64,000 nt of DNA from CAZNOG01 sp964574635 (GCA_964574635.1 CAZNOG010000012.1:52199-116198); one strand, 5' to 3'. Positions 1-9,738 are shown, counted from the stretch's first letter. The notes: generated by a model not told the origin, from the letters alone. Translations and numbers: made by a program.

Positions 1-230
1 GTGGAATTCACCGAACGAGACGAAGAAATCTTTCAGGTGGTCGCCGCCCGAGACCGGGTGTATGGGTTTTGAATCCCCCCGGCCCAAACGGCGAAAAACC
101 ACGTGCATCCGAAGGTGCGCACTGCGCCAAACCGGAGTTTGGCACGCGTATTGACTTGGGGAGGCCGACGACAGTATACACCATCCGACTGCCATTTTGG
201 CGGTCGGCCAAAAACGAACAAGACAACGCT
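1..230. other. Window edge and lon upstream region
   Basis: An open frame on the + strand runs from base 1 to a TGA at 70-72 (23 codons); it could be the tail of an upstream gene but is too short to identify. The rest is the lon leader. TTGACT at 151-156 and TATACA at 175-180, 18 bp apart, resemble a classical sigma70 promoter rather than the TAnnTTTG type seen elsewhere here. GGCCGAC (163-169) and GTCGGCC (203-209) form an inverted repeat just before the start codon. Confidence 0.3.
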
Positions 231-2678
231 ATGAGCGACCAAAATAATTGGGAACATTTCGACTTGCAACACTTCGACGAAAACGACACGGAGTTCATCC
301 CCTTGTTGACCAACGAGGACGAGGAGATCATGAACAACGAAGACACTCCCGTCGAATTGCCCATCTTGGCCATCCGCAACACGGTGCTCTTCCCGGGGGT
401 GGTATTGCCGATTACGGTGGGCCGCGACAAAAGCATCAAGTTGGTTCAGGAGGCCTACCAGGGCAAGAAGACCATCGGTGTGGTGAGTCAGAAAAAACAA
501 AGCGTCGAAGACCCGGGATTCGACGACCTCAACCGCATCGGGACCATCGCCCGGATCATGCGCTTGCTGAAAATGCCCGACGGAAGCACCACGGTGATCA
601 TCCAAGGAAAGAAACGCTTTGAATTGGTGGAACCCATTGCCACCGACCCCTACCTGCGGGCCAGGGTTCGGGAATTTCCCGAGCTGAAACCCGAAACCGG
701 ACTGAAAAAATTCCGCGCTCTGGTGGACTCGCTGAAAGACCTGGCCATTCAGATCATCGAAAAATCGCCCAACATCCCCAGCGAAGCCAGCTTCGCCATC
801 AAAAACATCGAGAGTTACAGCTTCTTGGTGAACTTCATCTCCAGCAACATGAACCGGGAGGTGGAAGTGAAACAAGCCCTCCTCGAAACGGCCGATTTGC
901 GCAAGCGCGCCGAAATGGTCTTGGAAAGCCTCACCAAAGAGCTCCAGTTGTTGGAGCTGAAAAACGACATCCAATCCAAGGTCAAGACCGACATCGATCA
1001 GCAACAGCGCGAATACTTCCTCCACCAGCAGATGAAAACCATCCAAGAGGAGCTGGGCGGCAATCCGCAGGAGGAACTCATCAACGAAATGAGGGCCAAG
1101 GCGGAAAAGAAAAAATGGAACGACAAAACGGCCAAGGCCTTTGAAAAGGAACTGGGGCGGCTGGAGCGAATGAACCCCCAAGGCGCCGATTACAGCGTGC
1201 AATTGAATTACCTCGAGACCTTGCTCGACTTGCCGTGGAACACGTATTCCAAAGACAAATTCGACTTGCAGCGCGCCCAAAAAATCCTCGATCGCGATCA
1301 CTACGGCTTGGAAATGGTTAAGGAGCGCATCATCGAGCACCTGGCCGTATTGAAGCTGAAAGGCGACATGAAGTCGCCCATCCTCTGTCTCTACGGCCCT
1401 CCCGGCGTGGGAAAAACCTCCTTGGGAAAATCCATCGCCGAGGCCTTGGGAAGAAAATACGCCCGCATGTCCCTCGGAGGGTTGCGCGATGAAGCCGAAA
1501 TACGCGGACACCGCAAGACGTACATCGGCGCCATGCCGGGCCGGATCATGCAAAACCTCAGGAAAACCGGCACGTCCAACCCGGTGTTCATCCTCGACGA
1601 GATCGACAAGTTGGGGCGAGATCTGCACGGCGATCCGTCCTCGGCCATGCTTGAAGTGCTCGACCCCGAGCAAAACAGCCAGTTTTACGACAACTACATC
1701 GAACTCGATTACGACTTGTCCAAGGTGATGTTCATCGCCACGGCAAACAACCTCAACACCATCCACCCCGCATTGCGCGACCGCATGGAAGTGATCGAGG
1801 TGAACGGCTATACGGTAGAGGAAAAAGTGGAAATCGCCCGCAGGCACCTGCTGCCCAAACAAATCGAAGCCAACGGATTGAAGCGAAGCCAAATCCGAGT
1901 GGGCAAGCCGGCCCTCGAAATGATCGTCGAATCGTACACCAACGAATCCGGCGTGCGGGGATTGGAAAAGAAAATATCGAAGCTGGTTCGACACCGCGCC
2001 ATGCAAATCGCCATGGATACCGAGTACAAAGTCAGCATCGGCAAAGAAGACCTGCCGAAAATCCTCGGCCCGGCGCACGCGAAGGACAAATACCACGACA
2101 ACGACGTGGCCGGCGTGGTGACCGGATTGGCGTGGACCGCCACCGGAGGCGACATCCTCTTCATCGAGACTTCGCTCACCAAGGGGAAGGGAAAACTCAC
2201 CCTCACCGGAAACTTGGGGAACGTCATGAAGGAATCGGCGATCATCGCCTTGGAGTACCTCAAAGCCCACAGCGACGCCTTGGGCGTAAAACAAGAGGTT
2301 TTCGACAAGTGGAACGTTCACCTGCACGTGCCCGAGGGCGCCACGCCCAAAGACGGGCCTTCCGCCGGGGTGACCATTCTCACGGCTTTGGCCTCCCTGT
2401 TCACCCAGCGAAAAGTCAAAAAGTACCTGGCCATGACCGGTGAGATCACCCTCCGTGGAAAAGTACTTCCCGTGGGGGGAATCAAGGAAAAGATCCTGGC
2501 CGCCAAACGCGCCAACATCCGCGAGATCATCCTCTCGGAAAAGAACCGCAAAGACGTGGAAGAGATCAACGCCACTTATTTGGAAGGACTCACCTTCCAC
2601 TACGTGGAGGACATGCTCGAACTCGTTAAAATGGCCTTGACCGACGAAAAGGTGAAGTCGCCCGTAAAGGTGGTCTAA
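231..2678 (+). CDS. lon: ATP-dependent endopeptidase La (Lon protease)
   Basis: Cytoplasmic AAA+ serine protease that degrades misfolded and regulatory proteins. The 815-residue product has the bacterial LonA order: N-terminal LAN domain (ELPILAIRNTVLFPGVVLP), coiled helical region, AAA+ module with Walker A GPPGVGKTS and Walker B VFILDEIDK, then the protease domain. The catalytic dyad is visible: Ser711 in DGPSAGVTIL and Lys752 in GGIKEK. I chose the ATG at 231 (MSDQNN) although the frame is open back to 69, because the extra stretch does not look like Lon. An intrinsic terminator follows, so the gene is probably monocistronic. Confidence 0.97.
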   Translation: MSDQNNWEHFDLQHFDENDTEFIPLLTNEDEEIMNNEDTPVELPILAIRNTVLFPGVVLPITVGRDKSIKLVQEAYQGKKTIGVVSQKKQSVEDPGFDDLNRIGTIARIMRLLKMPDGSTTVIIQGKKRFELVEPIATDPYLRARVREFPELKPETGLKKFRALVDSLKDLAIQIIEKSPNIPSEASFAIKNIESYSFLVNFISSNMNREVEVKQALLETADLRKRAEMVLESLTKELQLLELKNDIQSKVKTDIDQQQREYFLHQQMKTIQEELGGNPQEELINEMRAKAEKKKWNDKTAKAFEKELGRLERMNPQGADYSVQLNYLETLLDLPWNTYSKDKFDLQRAQKILDRDHYGLEMVKERIIEHLAVLKLKGDMKSPILCLYGPPGVGKTSLGKSIAEALGRKYARMSLGGLRDEAEIRGHRKTYIGAMPGRIMQNLRKTGTSNPVFILDEIDKLGRDLHGDPSSAMLEVLDPEQNSQFYDNYIELDYDLSKVMFIATANNLNTIHPALRDRMEVIEVNGYTVEEKVEIARRHLLPKQIEANGLKRSQIRVGKPALEMIVESYTNESGVRGLEKKISKLVRHRAMQIAMDTEYKVSIGKEDLPKILGPAHAKDKYHDNDVAGVVTGLAWTATGGDILFIETSLTKGKGKLTLTGNLGNVMKESAIIALEYLKAHSDALGVKQEVFDKWNVHLHVPEGATPKDGPSAGVTILTALASLFTQRKVKKYLAMTGEITLRGKVLPVGGIKEKILAAKRANIREIILSEKNRKDVEEINATYLEGLTFHYVEDMLELVKMALTDEKVKSPVKVV

Positions 2679-2711
2679 CTCGATTCCGCGAGATCGTCAT
2701 ACGACACCCAA

Positions 2712-2746
2712 CCCCGACCCGCAGACCATGGGTCGGGGATTTTTTT
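2712..2746 (+). terminator. Intrinsic terminator of lon
   Basis: CCCCGACCC (2712-2720) pairs perfectly with GGGTCGGGG (2730-2738) around a 9-nt loop and is followed by ATTTTTTTG. It lies 33 nt after the lon stop codon. Confidence 0.9.
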
Positions 2747-2839
2747 GCTTTGGTCGGTGGGCGGAACGCACATTTCCATTCGATTCCGATCGGGGGAGAA
2801 CACCATACCAAGAAATTTTCCGTTTTTTGTCCTTGTAAC

Positions 2840-3874
2840 ATGCACCGCAAACTCTTCACCTTAGTTTTCGTGCTCAGCACGGTGTTGCCCGTCGCCGCCC
2901 AAAACGGCCAATCGGGGTTTCAGATATTGAAGACCGTCTCCCCCGCGCGCGTGGCCGCGCTGGGAGGAAACCAGATCGCGGTGAAAGACGGAGATCTCAA
3001 TTTGGCCCTCCTCGCCCCTTCCCTCCTCGATTCCACCACCACCGACCAAATCACCTTCGGATACACGCGGTTTTTCGGCGAAGCCAATCTCTCCCACGCG
3101 GGCTACGCCAAGCATTTCAACCGCATCGGAACGTTTTCCTTCGGCCTGACCGCCCTCGGATACGGTGATTTCGAATGGACGGACGAAAGCGGACAAAGCT
3201 TGGGCTCGTTCAACGCCGGCGAGTACCTCTTTCAAGTGGGCTACGGCCGGCAATTGGACGACCGGTTTTCCTTGGGCGGAAACTTGAAGTTCGTCTACTC
3301 CGAACTCGAAGAATACAAAGCTTCGGCCGCAGCCTTGGACCTGAGCGGAACGTACTACCACCCCGAAAAGCAATTCACCGCCACGGTGCTGATCAAAAAC
3401 GTCGGCACCACGCTGAGCGATTATCGCGAGGGCGTGAGCGAAGACCTGCCGTTCGAAATCCAAGCCGGCATTTCAAAGCGGTTGAGCAAGGCCCCCCTGC
3501 GGTTTTCCATCATCGCCGAAAACTTGCAAAAATGGGATTTGGTGCCCGAAGAGTCGACCACCGAAATCGACCCGCTCACGGGAGAGGAAGTGGTGACCAA
3601 CCCCGGCGGTTTCGGCGAAAACCTGATGCGGCACTTGGTGTTCAACGCGGAGGTCATCCTCACCGAAAACATTTACGCGCGCATCGGATACAATTACAAC
3701 CGGCGCAAGCAGCTCTTCGTGGAACAAAATCCGGGCGGCGCCGGTCTCACCTTCGGGGTGGGCGTGCGCATCGCCAAGATCCACCTCAGCTACGCCCACG
3801 CCAAATTCAACCCGGCCGGGGTAAACAACCACTTCACCCTCACGGTCAAATTCGACGATTTCCGAAAAGGATGA
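2840..3874 (+). CDS. porQ: Type IX secretion system protein PorQ
   Basis: Outer-membrane protein of the PorV/PorQ (FadL-like) family, needed in type IX secretion in Porphyromonas-type systems. The 344-residue product starts with a signal peptide (MHRKLFTLVFVLSTVLPVAAQ) and continues as a beta-rich protein with the typical ARVAALGGNQIAV and FGYTRFFGEANLSHAGY segments. The ATG at 2840 was chosen because it places the signal peptide at the N-terminus; the frame is open upstream to 2750. Its place directly before cmk and ispH is a known Bacteroidota neighbourhood and supports the name. Confidence 0.9.
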   Translation: MHRKLFTLVFVLSTVLPVAAQNGQSGFQILKTVSPARVAALGGNQIAVKDGDLNLALLAPSLLDSTTTDQITFGYTRFFGEANLSHAGYAKHFNRIGTFSFGLTALGYGDFEWTDESGQSLGSFNAGEYLFQVGYGRQLDDRFSLGGNLKFVYSELEEYKASAAALDLSGTYYHPEKQFTATVLIKNVGTTLSDYREGVSEDLPFEIQAGISKRLSKAPLRFSIIAENLQKWDLVPEESTTEIDPLTGEEVVTNPGGFGENLMRHLVFNAEVILTENIYARIGYNYNRRKQLFVEQNPGGAGLTFGVGVRIAKIHLSYAHAKFNPAGVNNHFTLTVKFDDFRKG

Positions 3875-3948
3875 CCTGCGCTGCTTCATCTCCGGAAGGG
3901 TCAATGCACCATTACATCTCCACGGCTCGCCGAGTCGATCGGGGTTGC

Positions 3949-3956
3949 TACCTTTG
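3949..3956 (+). promoter_or_regulatory. -7 promoter element of cmk (TACCTTTG)
   Basis: Exact match to the Bacteroidota -7 consensus TAnnTTTG, only 6 nt before the chosen GTG start of cmk. If used, the message would have almost no leader. No clear -33 TTTG is seen. Confidence 0.55.
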
Positions 3957-3962
3957 CGCGTC

Positions 3963-4664
3963 GTGAAAAAAAGCGGTAAACACATCAACATCGCCATCGA
4001 CGGATTTTCATCCTGCGGAAAATCCACCTTGGCCAAAGGAATGGCTCACGCACTGGGCTTCGGATACATCGATTCCGGCGCCATGTACAGGGCCGCCACG
4101 CTGTACCTTTTACGCCGGGGGCTGGTCGACAAACAGGGCTTGGACCGGGAAGGCGTTCTCGCCGCATTGCCGGACATGGCTATCGATTTCGTGCATCGTG
4201 ACGGGCAGAACGTCACGCGCCTGAACGGCGAAGAAGTGGAGACGCTCATTCGCGACATCGAAGTTTCAAACTTGGTGAGCATCGTCAGCAAAGTGCCTGA
4301 AATCCGCGCCAAACTACGGGCCCTTCAGCAAGCGTACGCCGAAAACGGCGGCGTGGTCATGGACGGTCGCGACATCGGCAGCGTGGTACTTCCCGATGCG
4401 GAGCTGAAAATTTTCATGACCGCCGACAGGGAAGCCCGCGTGCAGCGGAGGTACAAAGAGTTGATCTCAAAAGGCCACGACGTATCGGTGGAAGAAGTAA
4501 GAGAAAACATCGCCGCGCGGGACAAACTCGACACCGAGAGAAGCGAAAACCCTCTCATTCGCACCGAAGACGCAAAATTGTTGGACAACACCCACCTGAC
4601 GGCCAAAGAATCGTTGGAATTGGCCCTTTCTTGGGTAAAAGAACTCGTGGAGCCGCAGGACTAA
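3963..4664 (+). CDS. cmk: (d)CMP kinase
   Basis: Transfers phosphate from ATP to CMP or dCMP in pyrimidine nucleotide synthesis. The 233-residue product shows the P-loop IAIDGFSSCGKSTLAKG close to the N-terminus, the YIDSGAMYRAATLY substrate segment, the VMDGRDIGSVVLPDAELKIF motif and the C-terminal NPL.RTEDAKLLDNT block of cytidylate kinases. The GTG at 3963 was preferred over the TTG at 3945 because it gives the usual N-terminal length and directly follows a TAnnTTTG element. It converges on ispH with only 33 nt between stop codons. Confidence 0.95.
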   Translation: MKKSGKHINIAIDGFSSCGKSTLAKGMAHALGFGYIDSGAMYRAATLYLLRRGLVDKQGLDREGVLAALPDMAIDFVHRDGQNVTRLNGEEVETLIRDIEVSNLVSIVSKVPEIRAKLRALQQAYAENGGVVMDGRDIGSVVLPDAELKIFMTADREARVQRRYKELISKGHDVSVEEVRENIAARDKLDTERSENPLIRTEDAKLLDNTHLTAKESLELALSWVKELVEPQD

Positions 4665-4697
4665 AGTCCCCGTCCGAATTTTCACGCGCCGAAAAAC

Positions 4698-5942
4698 TCA
4701 ATCTTCCGCTTCCACGGCGGCGGCTTCGGCGATCACCGCCTCCATGTCCCTAATTTCCGCCGGATCGAAACAGGCGAGTATGCGCTGCATCACCCGATCC
4801 ACCGTGATGTCCGGGCAGGAAGCTCCACTCGTCAAAACCACCCGCAGGGGCCGCTTTCCGGGCAGCCAGTCGGTGGAGGTCAGAAGTTGTTTTTTGGGAT
4901 AATCGAAGTGGCGAATCGTGTTCGAATCGAGGATCTCTTCGTGAGAAGACACGAAAAAGGTCGGCAATTTCTCTGCGCACATCTCCACGATGTGCGACGT
5001 ATTGGAGCTGTTGTACCCGCCCACTACCACGGCCAAATCGGCGTTTGATTCCAATACCCCGATGGTCGCCTGCTGATTGTCGTTGGTGGCGTAGCACAGC
5101 GTATCGCGGGTGTCGGCAAAATGATCTTTGGTGGGGGCTTCGGGGAATTTATCGGCCATCACCTTCTTGAAAAAGTCGGAGATCGCCTGCGTTTCCGTGG
5201 CCAGCATGGTGGTTTGGTTTACCACGCCTACGCGGTTCAAATGCTTCTCGGGGTCGAAACCTTCGCTGTATTTACCGTCGAAGACCTCGTAAAATCCCTC
5301 TTTGGGGCGGTGGCCCAAAATGAAGTCGGCCAGCACCTTCGATTCGTCCATGTTGAGCACCACCACCGAAGGGGCGTTGTGGTAGCTGTGCGAGAAAGTG
5401 GCCCGAGTCTCTTCGTGGCGGTGTTTTCCGTGAATGATCACGGTAAAGTTCTTTTCGCCCAGTTGCGCCGATCGTTTCCAAACCTTTTCCACGAAGGGGC
5501 AAGTCGTGTTGAACCCTTCCGTGAGCACCCCTTTCGATTCCAGCAAGGCCATGGTTTCCCGCGTGGTACCGAAGGCCGGCACGATCACGATATCGCCCGC
5601 TTTCACCTCGTCCCAATCGATGAGTTGCTCGCCGTTCGTATCCGTGATGAAACGAATGCCTCTACTTTCCAAATCACTGTTTACCTGTGGATTGTGAATC
5701 ATCTGGCTCAGAAGGAAAATCCGTTTGCCGGGATTTTCTTCCAGGGCGCGGTAGGAAATTTCAATGGCGTTTTCCACGCCGTAGCAGAAGCCGAAATGCC
5801 GGGGAATGAGAAACTGCACCGGCCCGAAATCGAGCACGGAGGGAGTGAAATCCTTCTTCCTCGGGTCCGTGATTTTCCGGGCTTCCTTTACCCTGCCGAT
5901 GATTGGTGAACGATAAAATTGGGGAACATCAAAAGTACGCAT
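4698..5942 (-). CDS. ispH: 4-hydroxy-3-methylbut-2-enyl diphosphate reductase
   Basis: Last enzyme of the non-mevalonate isoprenoid pathway, an iron-sulfur enzyme that makes IPP and DMAPP from HMBPP. The 414-residue product carries the three cluster cysteines in HFGFCYGVENA, NTTCPFVEKVW and TSGASCPDITVDRV, and the substrate loop GVVNQTTMLATET. The start at 5942 (MRTFDVPQFYRSP) matches the usual flavobacterial N-terminus; an in-frame ATG at 5969 would add nine residues. With ispF further along, two MEP-pathway genes lie in this window. Confidence 0.95.
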   Translation of the reverse strand: MRTFDVPQFYRSPIIGRVKEARKITDPRKKDFTPSVLDFGPVQFLIPRHFGFCYGVENAIEISYRALEENPGKRIFLLSQMIHNPQVNSDLESRGIRFITDTNGEQLIDWDEVKAGDIVIVPAFGTTRETMALLESKGVLTEGFNTTCPFVEKVWKRSAQLGEKNFTVIIHGKHRHEETRATFSHSYHNAPSVVVLNMDESKVLADFILGHRPKEGFYEVFDGKYSEGFDPEKHLNRVGVVNQTTMLATETQAISDFFKKVMADKFPEAPTKDHFADTRDTLCYATNDNQQATIGVLESNADLAVVVGGYNSSNTSHIVEMCAEKLPTFFVSSHEEILDSNTIRHFDYPKKQLLTSTDWLPGKRPLRVVLTSGASCPDITVDRVMQRILACFDPAEIRDMEAVIAEAAAVEAED

Positions 5943-5982
5943 GGAATGCCGATTGAGATGATTTAACAAAATCCATCGGACA

Positions 5983-5990
5983 CAAAGGTA
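5983..5990 (-). promoter_or_regulatory. -7 promoter element of ispH (TACCTTTG)
   Basis: Reading on the minus strand, TACCTTTG matches TAnnTTTG and lies 40 nt upstream of the ispH start, at the edge of the 272-bp divergent region shared with guaB. Confidence 0.65.
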
Positions 5991-6063
5991 CGCTTTTGCC
6001 GGCGGACGGACACGTGAGGCGAATACGGGTTGGAAGGGTTGGGAGCCCCGCGGTATGGGTGTG

Positions 6064-6082
6064 GAGGGTTTTTGTGGGTGTG
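6064..6082 (+). repeat. 19-nt G/T-rich repeat, copy 1
   Basis: GAGGGTTTTTGTGGGTGTG, identical over all 19 nt to the copy at 12258 and over 17 nt to the copy at 28999. It sits in the ispH-guaB divergent intergenic region. Confidence 0.6.
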
Positions 6083-6170
6083 GTGTCGAAAGGCGTAAAT
6101 CCCGACTCGGGACGAAATCCGATGCGCCCCGTCAATTTGTACCGCATTCTCATTCCAAAGGGATATTGCT

Positions 6171-6178
6171 TACTTTTG
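6171..6178 (+). promoter_or_regulatory. -7 promoter element of guaB (TACTTTTG)
   Basis: TAnnTTTG match 36 nt upstream of the guaB ATG. No well-spaced -33 TTTG was found. Confidence 0.6.
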
Positions 6179-6214
6179 TCCGGTTCCAGAATCATACCCA
6201 AACCAAGGACCTTC

Positions 6215-7687
6215 ATGTCATTGAGATCATCAAAAATTTTGGGAGAGGGACTGACATACGACGACGTACTTCTAGTGCCCGCCTATTCGGAAGTTCATCC
6301 CGCACACGTTCAGATTCGCTCTGTTTTTTCACGCAACATTCAATTAAAGGCCCCCATCGTTTCGGCGGCCATGGACACGGTCACCGGCAGCGAGATGGCC
6401 ATAGCCGTGGCCCAGCAAGGCGGCATCGGCGTGATCCATAAAAACATGAGCATCGAAAGCCAAGCCGTGGCGGTGCGGAGGGTGAAGCGCTCGGAGAGCG
6501 GCATGATACAGGACCCCATCACCATCAGCGAAACCTCCACCGCCGGCGACGCCATGCAAATCATGTCGGAGCACGGCATAGGTGGCATCCCCGTGGTGGA
6601 CGACAACCACCGTTTGGTGGGCATCGTCACCAACCGGGATTTGCGCTTTCAGAAAAACAAGCAGGAGCCGGTGCGCAACATCATGACGGCCGAGAATTTG
6701 GTCACCGCCGACCGCGGCACCACGTTGAGCAAAGCCGAATCCATCCTGCAAGAATTCAAAATAGAAAAACTGCCCGTGATCGATGAAGACCGACGCCTCG
6801 TCGGGCTGATCACCTACCGGGACATCATCAAAATCCGCAAGCACCCCAACAGCTGCAAAGACCAATACGGTCGGCTGAGGGTCGCCGCCGCCGTGGGAGT
6901 TACCCGCGACGCCATGGAGCGAATCACCGCCCTGGTGGAAGCCGGTGTGGACGCAGTGGTGATCGACACCGCTCACGGCCACACCAAAGGCGTGGTTCAG
7001 GTATTGGAGAAGGCCAAATCCACTTTCGGCGACATCGACATCGTCGTGGGCAACGTCGCCACCGCCGACGGTGGCAAATACTTGGCCGACGCCGGCGCCG
7101 ACGCGGTGAAGGTGGGCATCGGACCGGGTTCCATCTGTACCACGCGTGTAGTGGCCGGCGTGGGCGTACCCCAACTCACCGCCATCATGGAAGTCTCGGA
7201 AGTCTTGAAACCCATGGGCGTTCCCGTAATCGCCGACGGCGGGCTGCGGTACTCGGGCGACATCGTCAAAGCATTGGCCGCGGGAGCTTCATCGGTCATG
7301 ATCGGATCGATGTTCGCCGGGGTCGAAGAATCGCCCGGGGAAACCATCATCTACGAAGGGAGGAAATTCAAAGCGTACCGCGGCATGGGCTCCATCGAAG
7401 CCATGCAGTCCGGATCGCGGGACAGATATTTTCAGGAAGACGAGCAAGACGCACTGAAGCTCGTTCCCGAGGGCATTTCGGGTAAAGTACCTTATAAAGG
7501 CACTTTGGCGGAAGTGATGTACCAATTGGTGGGCGGTCTGAAAGCCGGTATGGGATACTGCGGCGCCAAAGACGTGCAAGCGTTGGAAAACGCCCGATTC
7601 ATGCGCATCACCAACGCCGGTATTCGGGAAAGCCACCCCCACAACGTCAGCATCACCCGCGAAGCGCCCAACTACAGCACGAGATAA
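6215..7687 (+). CDS. guaB: Inosine-5'-monophosphate dehydrogenase
   Basis: NAD-dependent oxidation of IMP to XMP, the committed step to guanine nucleotides. The 490-residue product has the full IMPDH layout: N-terminal LTYDDVLLVPAYSEV, two CBS domains at about residues 95-205 (GIGGIPVVDDNHRLVGIVTNRDLRF, IEKLPVIDEDRRLVGLITYRDI), then the barrel with GVDAVVIDTAHGH and the catalytic cysteine loop GIGPGSICTTRVVAG. The flap region RDRYFQ is present. The ATG at 6215 gives the family N-terminus; the frame is open upstream without support. The foldase gene at 7725 follows after 37 nt. Confidence 0.97.
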   Translation: MSLRSSKILGEGLTYDDVLLVPAYSEVHPAHVQIRSVFSRNIQLKAPIVSAAMDTVTGSEMAIAVAQQGGIGVIHKNMSIESQAVAVRRVKRSESGMIQDPITISETSTAGDAMQIMSEHGIGGIPVVDDNHRLVGIVTNRDLRFQKNKQEPVRNIMTAENLVTADRGTTLSKAESILQEFKIEKLPVIDEDRRLVGLITYRDIIKIRKHPNSCKDQYGRLRVAAAVGVTRDAMERITALVEAGVDAVVIDTAHGHTKGVVQVLEKAKSTFGDIDIVVGNVATADGGKYLADAGADAVKVGIGPGSICTTRVVAGVGVPQLTAIMEVSEVLKPMGVPVIADGGLRYSGDIVKALAAGASSVMIGSMFAGVEESPGETIIYEGRKFKAYRGMGSIEAMQSGSRDRYFQEDEQDALKLVPEGISGKVPYKGTLAEVMYQLVGGLKAGMGYCGAKDVQALENARFMRITNAGIRESHPHNVSITREAPNYSTR

Positions 7688-7724
7688 AGCGCAACCCTTT
7701 CAATACAACCATTAAATCGGAAAA

Positions 7725-9674
7725 ATGAACAGATTTTTTGCCATCATATTCGCTATCCTGACAGGGTACGGTGCAGGTGCACAAAATCCCGACGGAGCGG
7801 CCATCGTCATGGAAATCGATGGGGTGCCCGTCACCAAAACCGAGTTTGAAGCCATTTACAAAAAAAACAACCGCGATACGGTCATCACCACCGCCGACCT
7901 CGACGAGTACGCCGAACTCTTCGCCAACTTCAAACTAAAAGTGTGGGAGGCGGAATCACTGGGAATGGACACTGCCGCCGGCTTCATGCGTGAGTTGCTC
8001 GGGTACCGCGAACAACTCGCGCGCCCATATTTGGTCGACAAATCGGTGACGGATTCTCTGGTTCGCGAGGCCTACGACCGCTTGCATACGGAAGTACGGG
8101 CGTCGCACATCCTGATCAAATTGCCCCCCAACGCCTCGCCGGACGACACCTTGGCGGCGTACGAAAAAGCCGCATCCCTCACGCGGCAGTTGAAGAAAAA
8201 CCCGGAAAAATTCGCCGATCTCGCCCGAGAGAATTCGGACGACGGAGGCGGCCCCAATGGGGGCGACCTCGGCTACTTCACGGCGCTGCAAATGGTGTAT
8301 CCATTCGAAAATGCGGTCTACACCACAAAAGTGGGAGAAGTGACCGGTCCCGTTCGCACGCGTTTCGGATACCACGTGATCAAAGTGACCGATCGCAGAG
8401 ATGCGAGGGGTGAAGTGCGTGTGGCCCACATCATGATCCGGTCGGAGGAAAACGACCCCGAAGACGCCAAGAAACACGCCAAAGAACGCGCCGACGAAGT
8501 GTACAACCGACTGAAGGAAGGCTCGGGTTTTGCCGAGATGGCCACGCGGTATTCCGACGATCGCAACTCGGCGATGAAAGGGGGTGAAATCCCCCGATTC
8601 GGTACCGGCCGCATGGTGGCCGAATTCGAAAACGCCGCCTTCGCGCTGGAAGAACCGGGCGACTTCACGGAGCCGATCAAAACCCCATACGGTTGGCACA
8701 TCATCAAATTGCTCGAAAAGATCCCCTTGGGCGACTTCGCCACCATGGAAAGGGATCTCCGCGCGCGCATCGAGCGGGATTCGAGGTCGGAACTGTCAAA
8801 AGACATCTTCGTCAACCGGTTGAAAAAGGAGTACGGTTTCACCGTGCACGAAAAAGCCCTCAAGCCGTTTTACGACGCCATGGGCGACGAGTATTTCGTG
8901 GGGCAGTGGAAAGCGCCCGAGAAATTGGCCGAATCGAACAGGGCCGTGTTCACCTTGGGCGGCAAAGACTACACCCAGAAGGAGTTCGCCCTCTACCTCA
9001 CGCGCAGCATGAGACCCACCACCGACGAAGTGGCTCACAAAACCGTGGTGGACGAGGCCTTCCGAAATTTCGTCGACGCCTCTGTGATGGAGTACGAAAA
9101 CGAGCACCTGGAAGAGAAATACCCGGAATTCCGCGCCTTGATGAAGGAATACCGCGACGGCATATTGCTGTTTGACCTGACCGACAAAAAAGTGTGGAGC
9201 AAAGCCGTGGAAGACAGCGCCGGACTCCACGCCTATTACCAAAACCACTTGGATGACTTCATGTGGGAGGAGAGGGCCGGTTACGACATTTATACGCTGG
9301 GCAACTCCAAGGACGCCAAAACGGTGAGAAAAATGCTCCGAAAAGGCGGGAACCAAGACGACGTGCGCGAGAAATTGAACGACGGTACGGCCTTGGCCGT
9401 GCGCGTGGAAAGCGGAATGAAAGAAAGAGGGGACGAACCCCTGCTGAGCCGCACCGACTGGAAAGAAGGGGTGTACGGCCCCTACGAAATGGACGGTCAA
9501 TACAAAGTGGTTCAGATCAAGGAAATCCGCCCGTCGCAACCCAAAGCCTTCGAAGAAGCCCGTGGCTTGATCACGGCAGGATACCAAAACCACTTGGAAA
9601 ACCTCTGGGTGGATTCGCTTCGGGCTGAGCACGAAATCGTGATACACCGAGACGTGCTGCACAGCATCCGGTAA
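7725..9674 (+). CDS. Periplasmic peptidylprolyl isomerase with two parvulin domains
   Basis: A 649-residue exported foldase. A signal peptide (cleavage likely after GAGAQ) is followed by a SurA-like N-terminal helical part, then two parvulin-type PPIC rotamase domains: about residues 125-230 (VRASHILIKLP ... GGDLGYFTALQMVYPFENAVY ... RFGYHVIKV) and 231-335 (VRVAHIMIRSEEN ... GGEIPRFGTGRMVAEFENAAF ... PYGWHIIKL). The last 300 residues are not assigned. It is first of three adjacent foldase-type genes before a MoxR ATPase, a grouping I associate with flavobacteria; the likely clients are outer-membrane proteins. Confidence 0.88.
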   Translation: MNRFFAIIFAILTGYGAGAQNPDGAAIVMEIDGVPVTKTEFEAIYKKNNRDTVITTADLDEYAELFANFKLKVWEAESLGMDTAAGFMRELLGYREQLARPYLVDKSVTDSLVREAYDRLHTEVRASHILIKLPPNASPDDTLAAYEKAASLTRQLKKNPEKFADLARENSDDGGGPNGGDLGYFTALQMVYPFENAVYTTKVGEVTGPVRTRFGYHVIKVTDRRDARGEVRVAHIMIRSEENDPEDAKKHAKERADEVYNRLKEGSGFAEMATRYSDDRNSAMKGGEIPRFGTGRMVAEFENAAFALEEPGDFTEPIKTPYGWHIIKLLEKIPLGDFATMERDLRARIERDSRSELSKDIFVNRLKKEYGFTVHEKALKPFYDAMGDEYFVGQWKAPEKLAESNRAVFTLGGKDYTQKEFALYLTRSMRPTTDEVAHKTVVDEAFRNFVDASVMEYENEHLEEKYPEFRALMKEYRDGILLFDLTDKKVWSKAVEDSAGLHAYYQNHLDDFMWEERAGYDIYTLGNSKDAKTVRKMLRKGGNQDDVREKLNDGTALAVRVESGMKERGDEPLLSRTDWKEGVYGPYEMDGQYKVVQIKEIRPSQPKAFEEARGLITAGYQNHLENLWVDSLRAEHEIVIHRDVLHSIR

Positions 9675-9738
9675 GGCCATCGTGCTCTCGATGCGCGAAT
9701 GGCGCCTTGCCTGAGCCGATGGCGATCCGAGTCGGACC

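Noticed and set aside
33..2600. Long minus-strand ORF (855 codons) opposite lon
   Set aside because: Shadow frame of a highly conserved gene in GC-rich DNA; the product shows no domain and is full of His/Phe/Val runs typical of antisense frames. The same applies to long antisense frames over carB (35313-37520), porU (45041-46732), ald (18026-19168) and the formimidoylglutamase gene (28272-29141).
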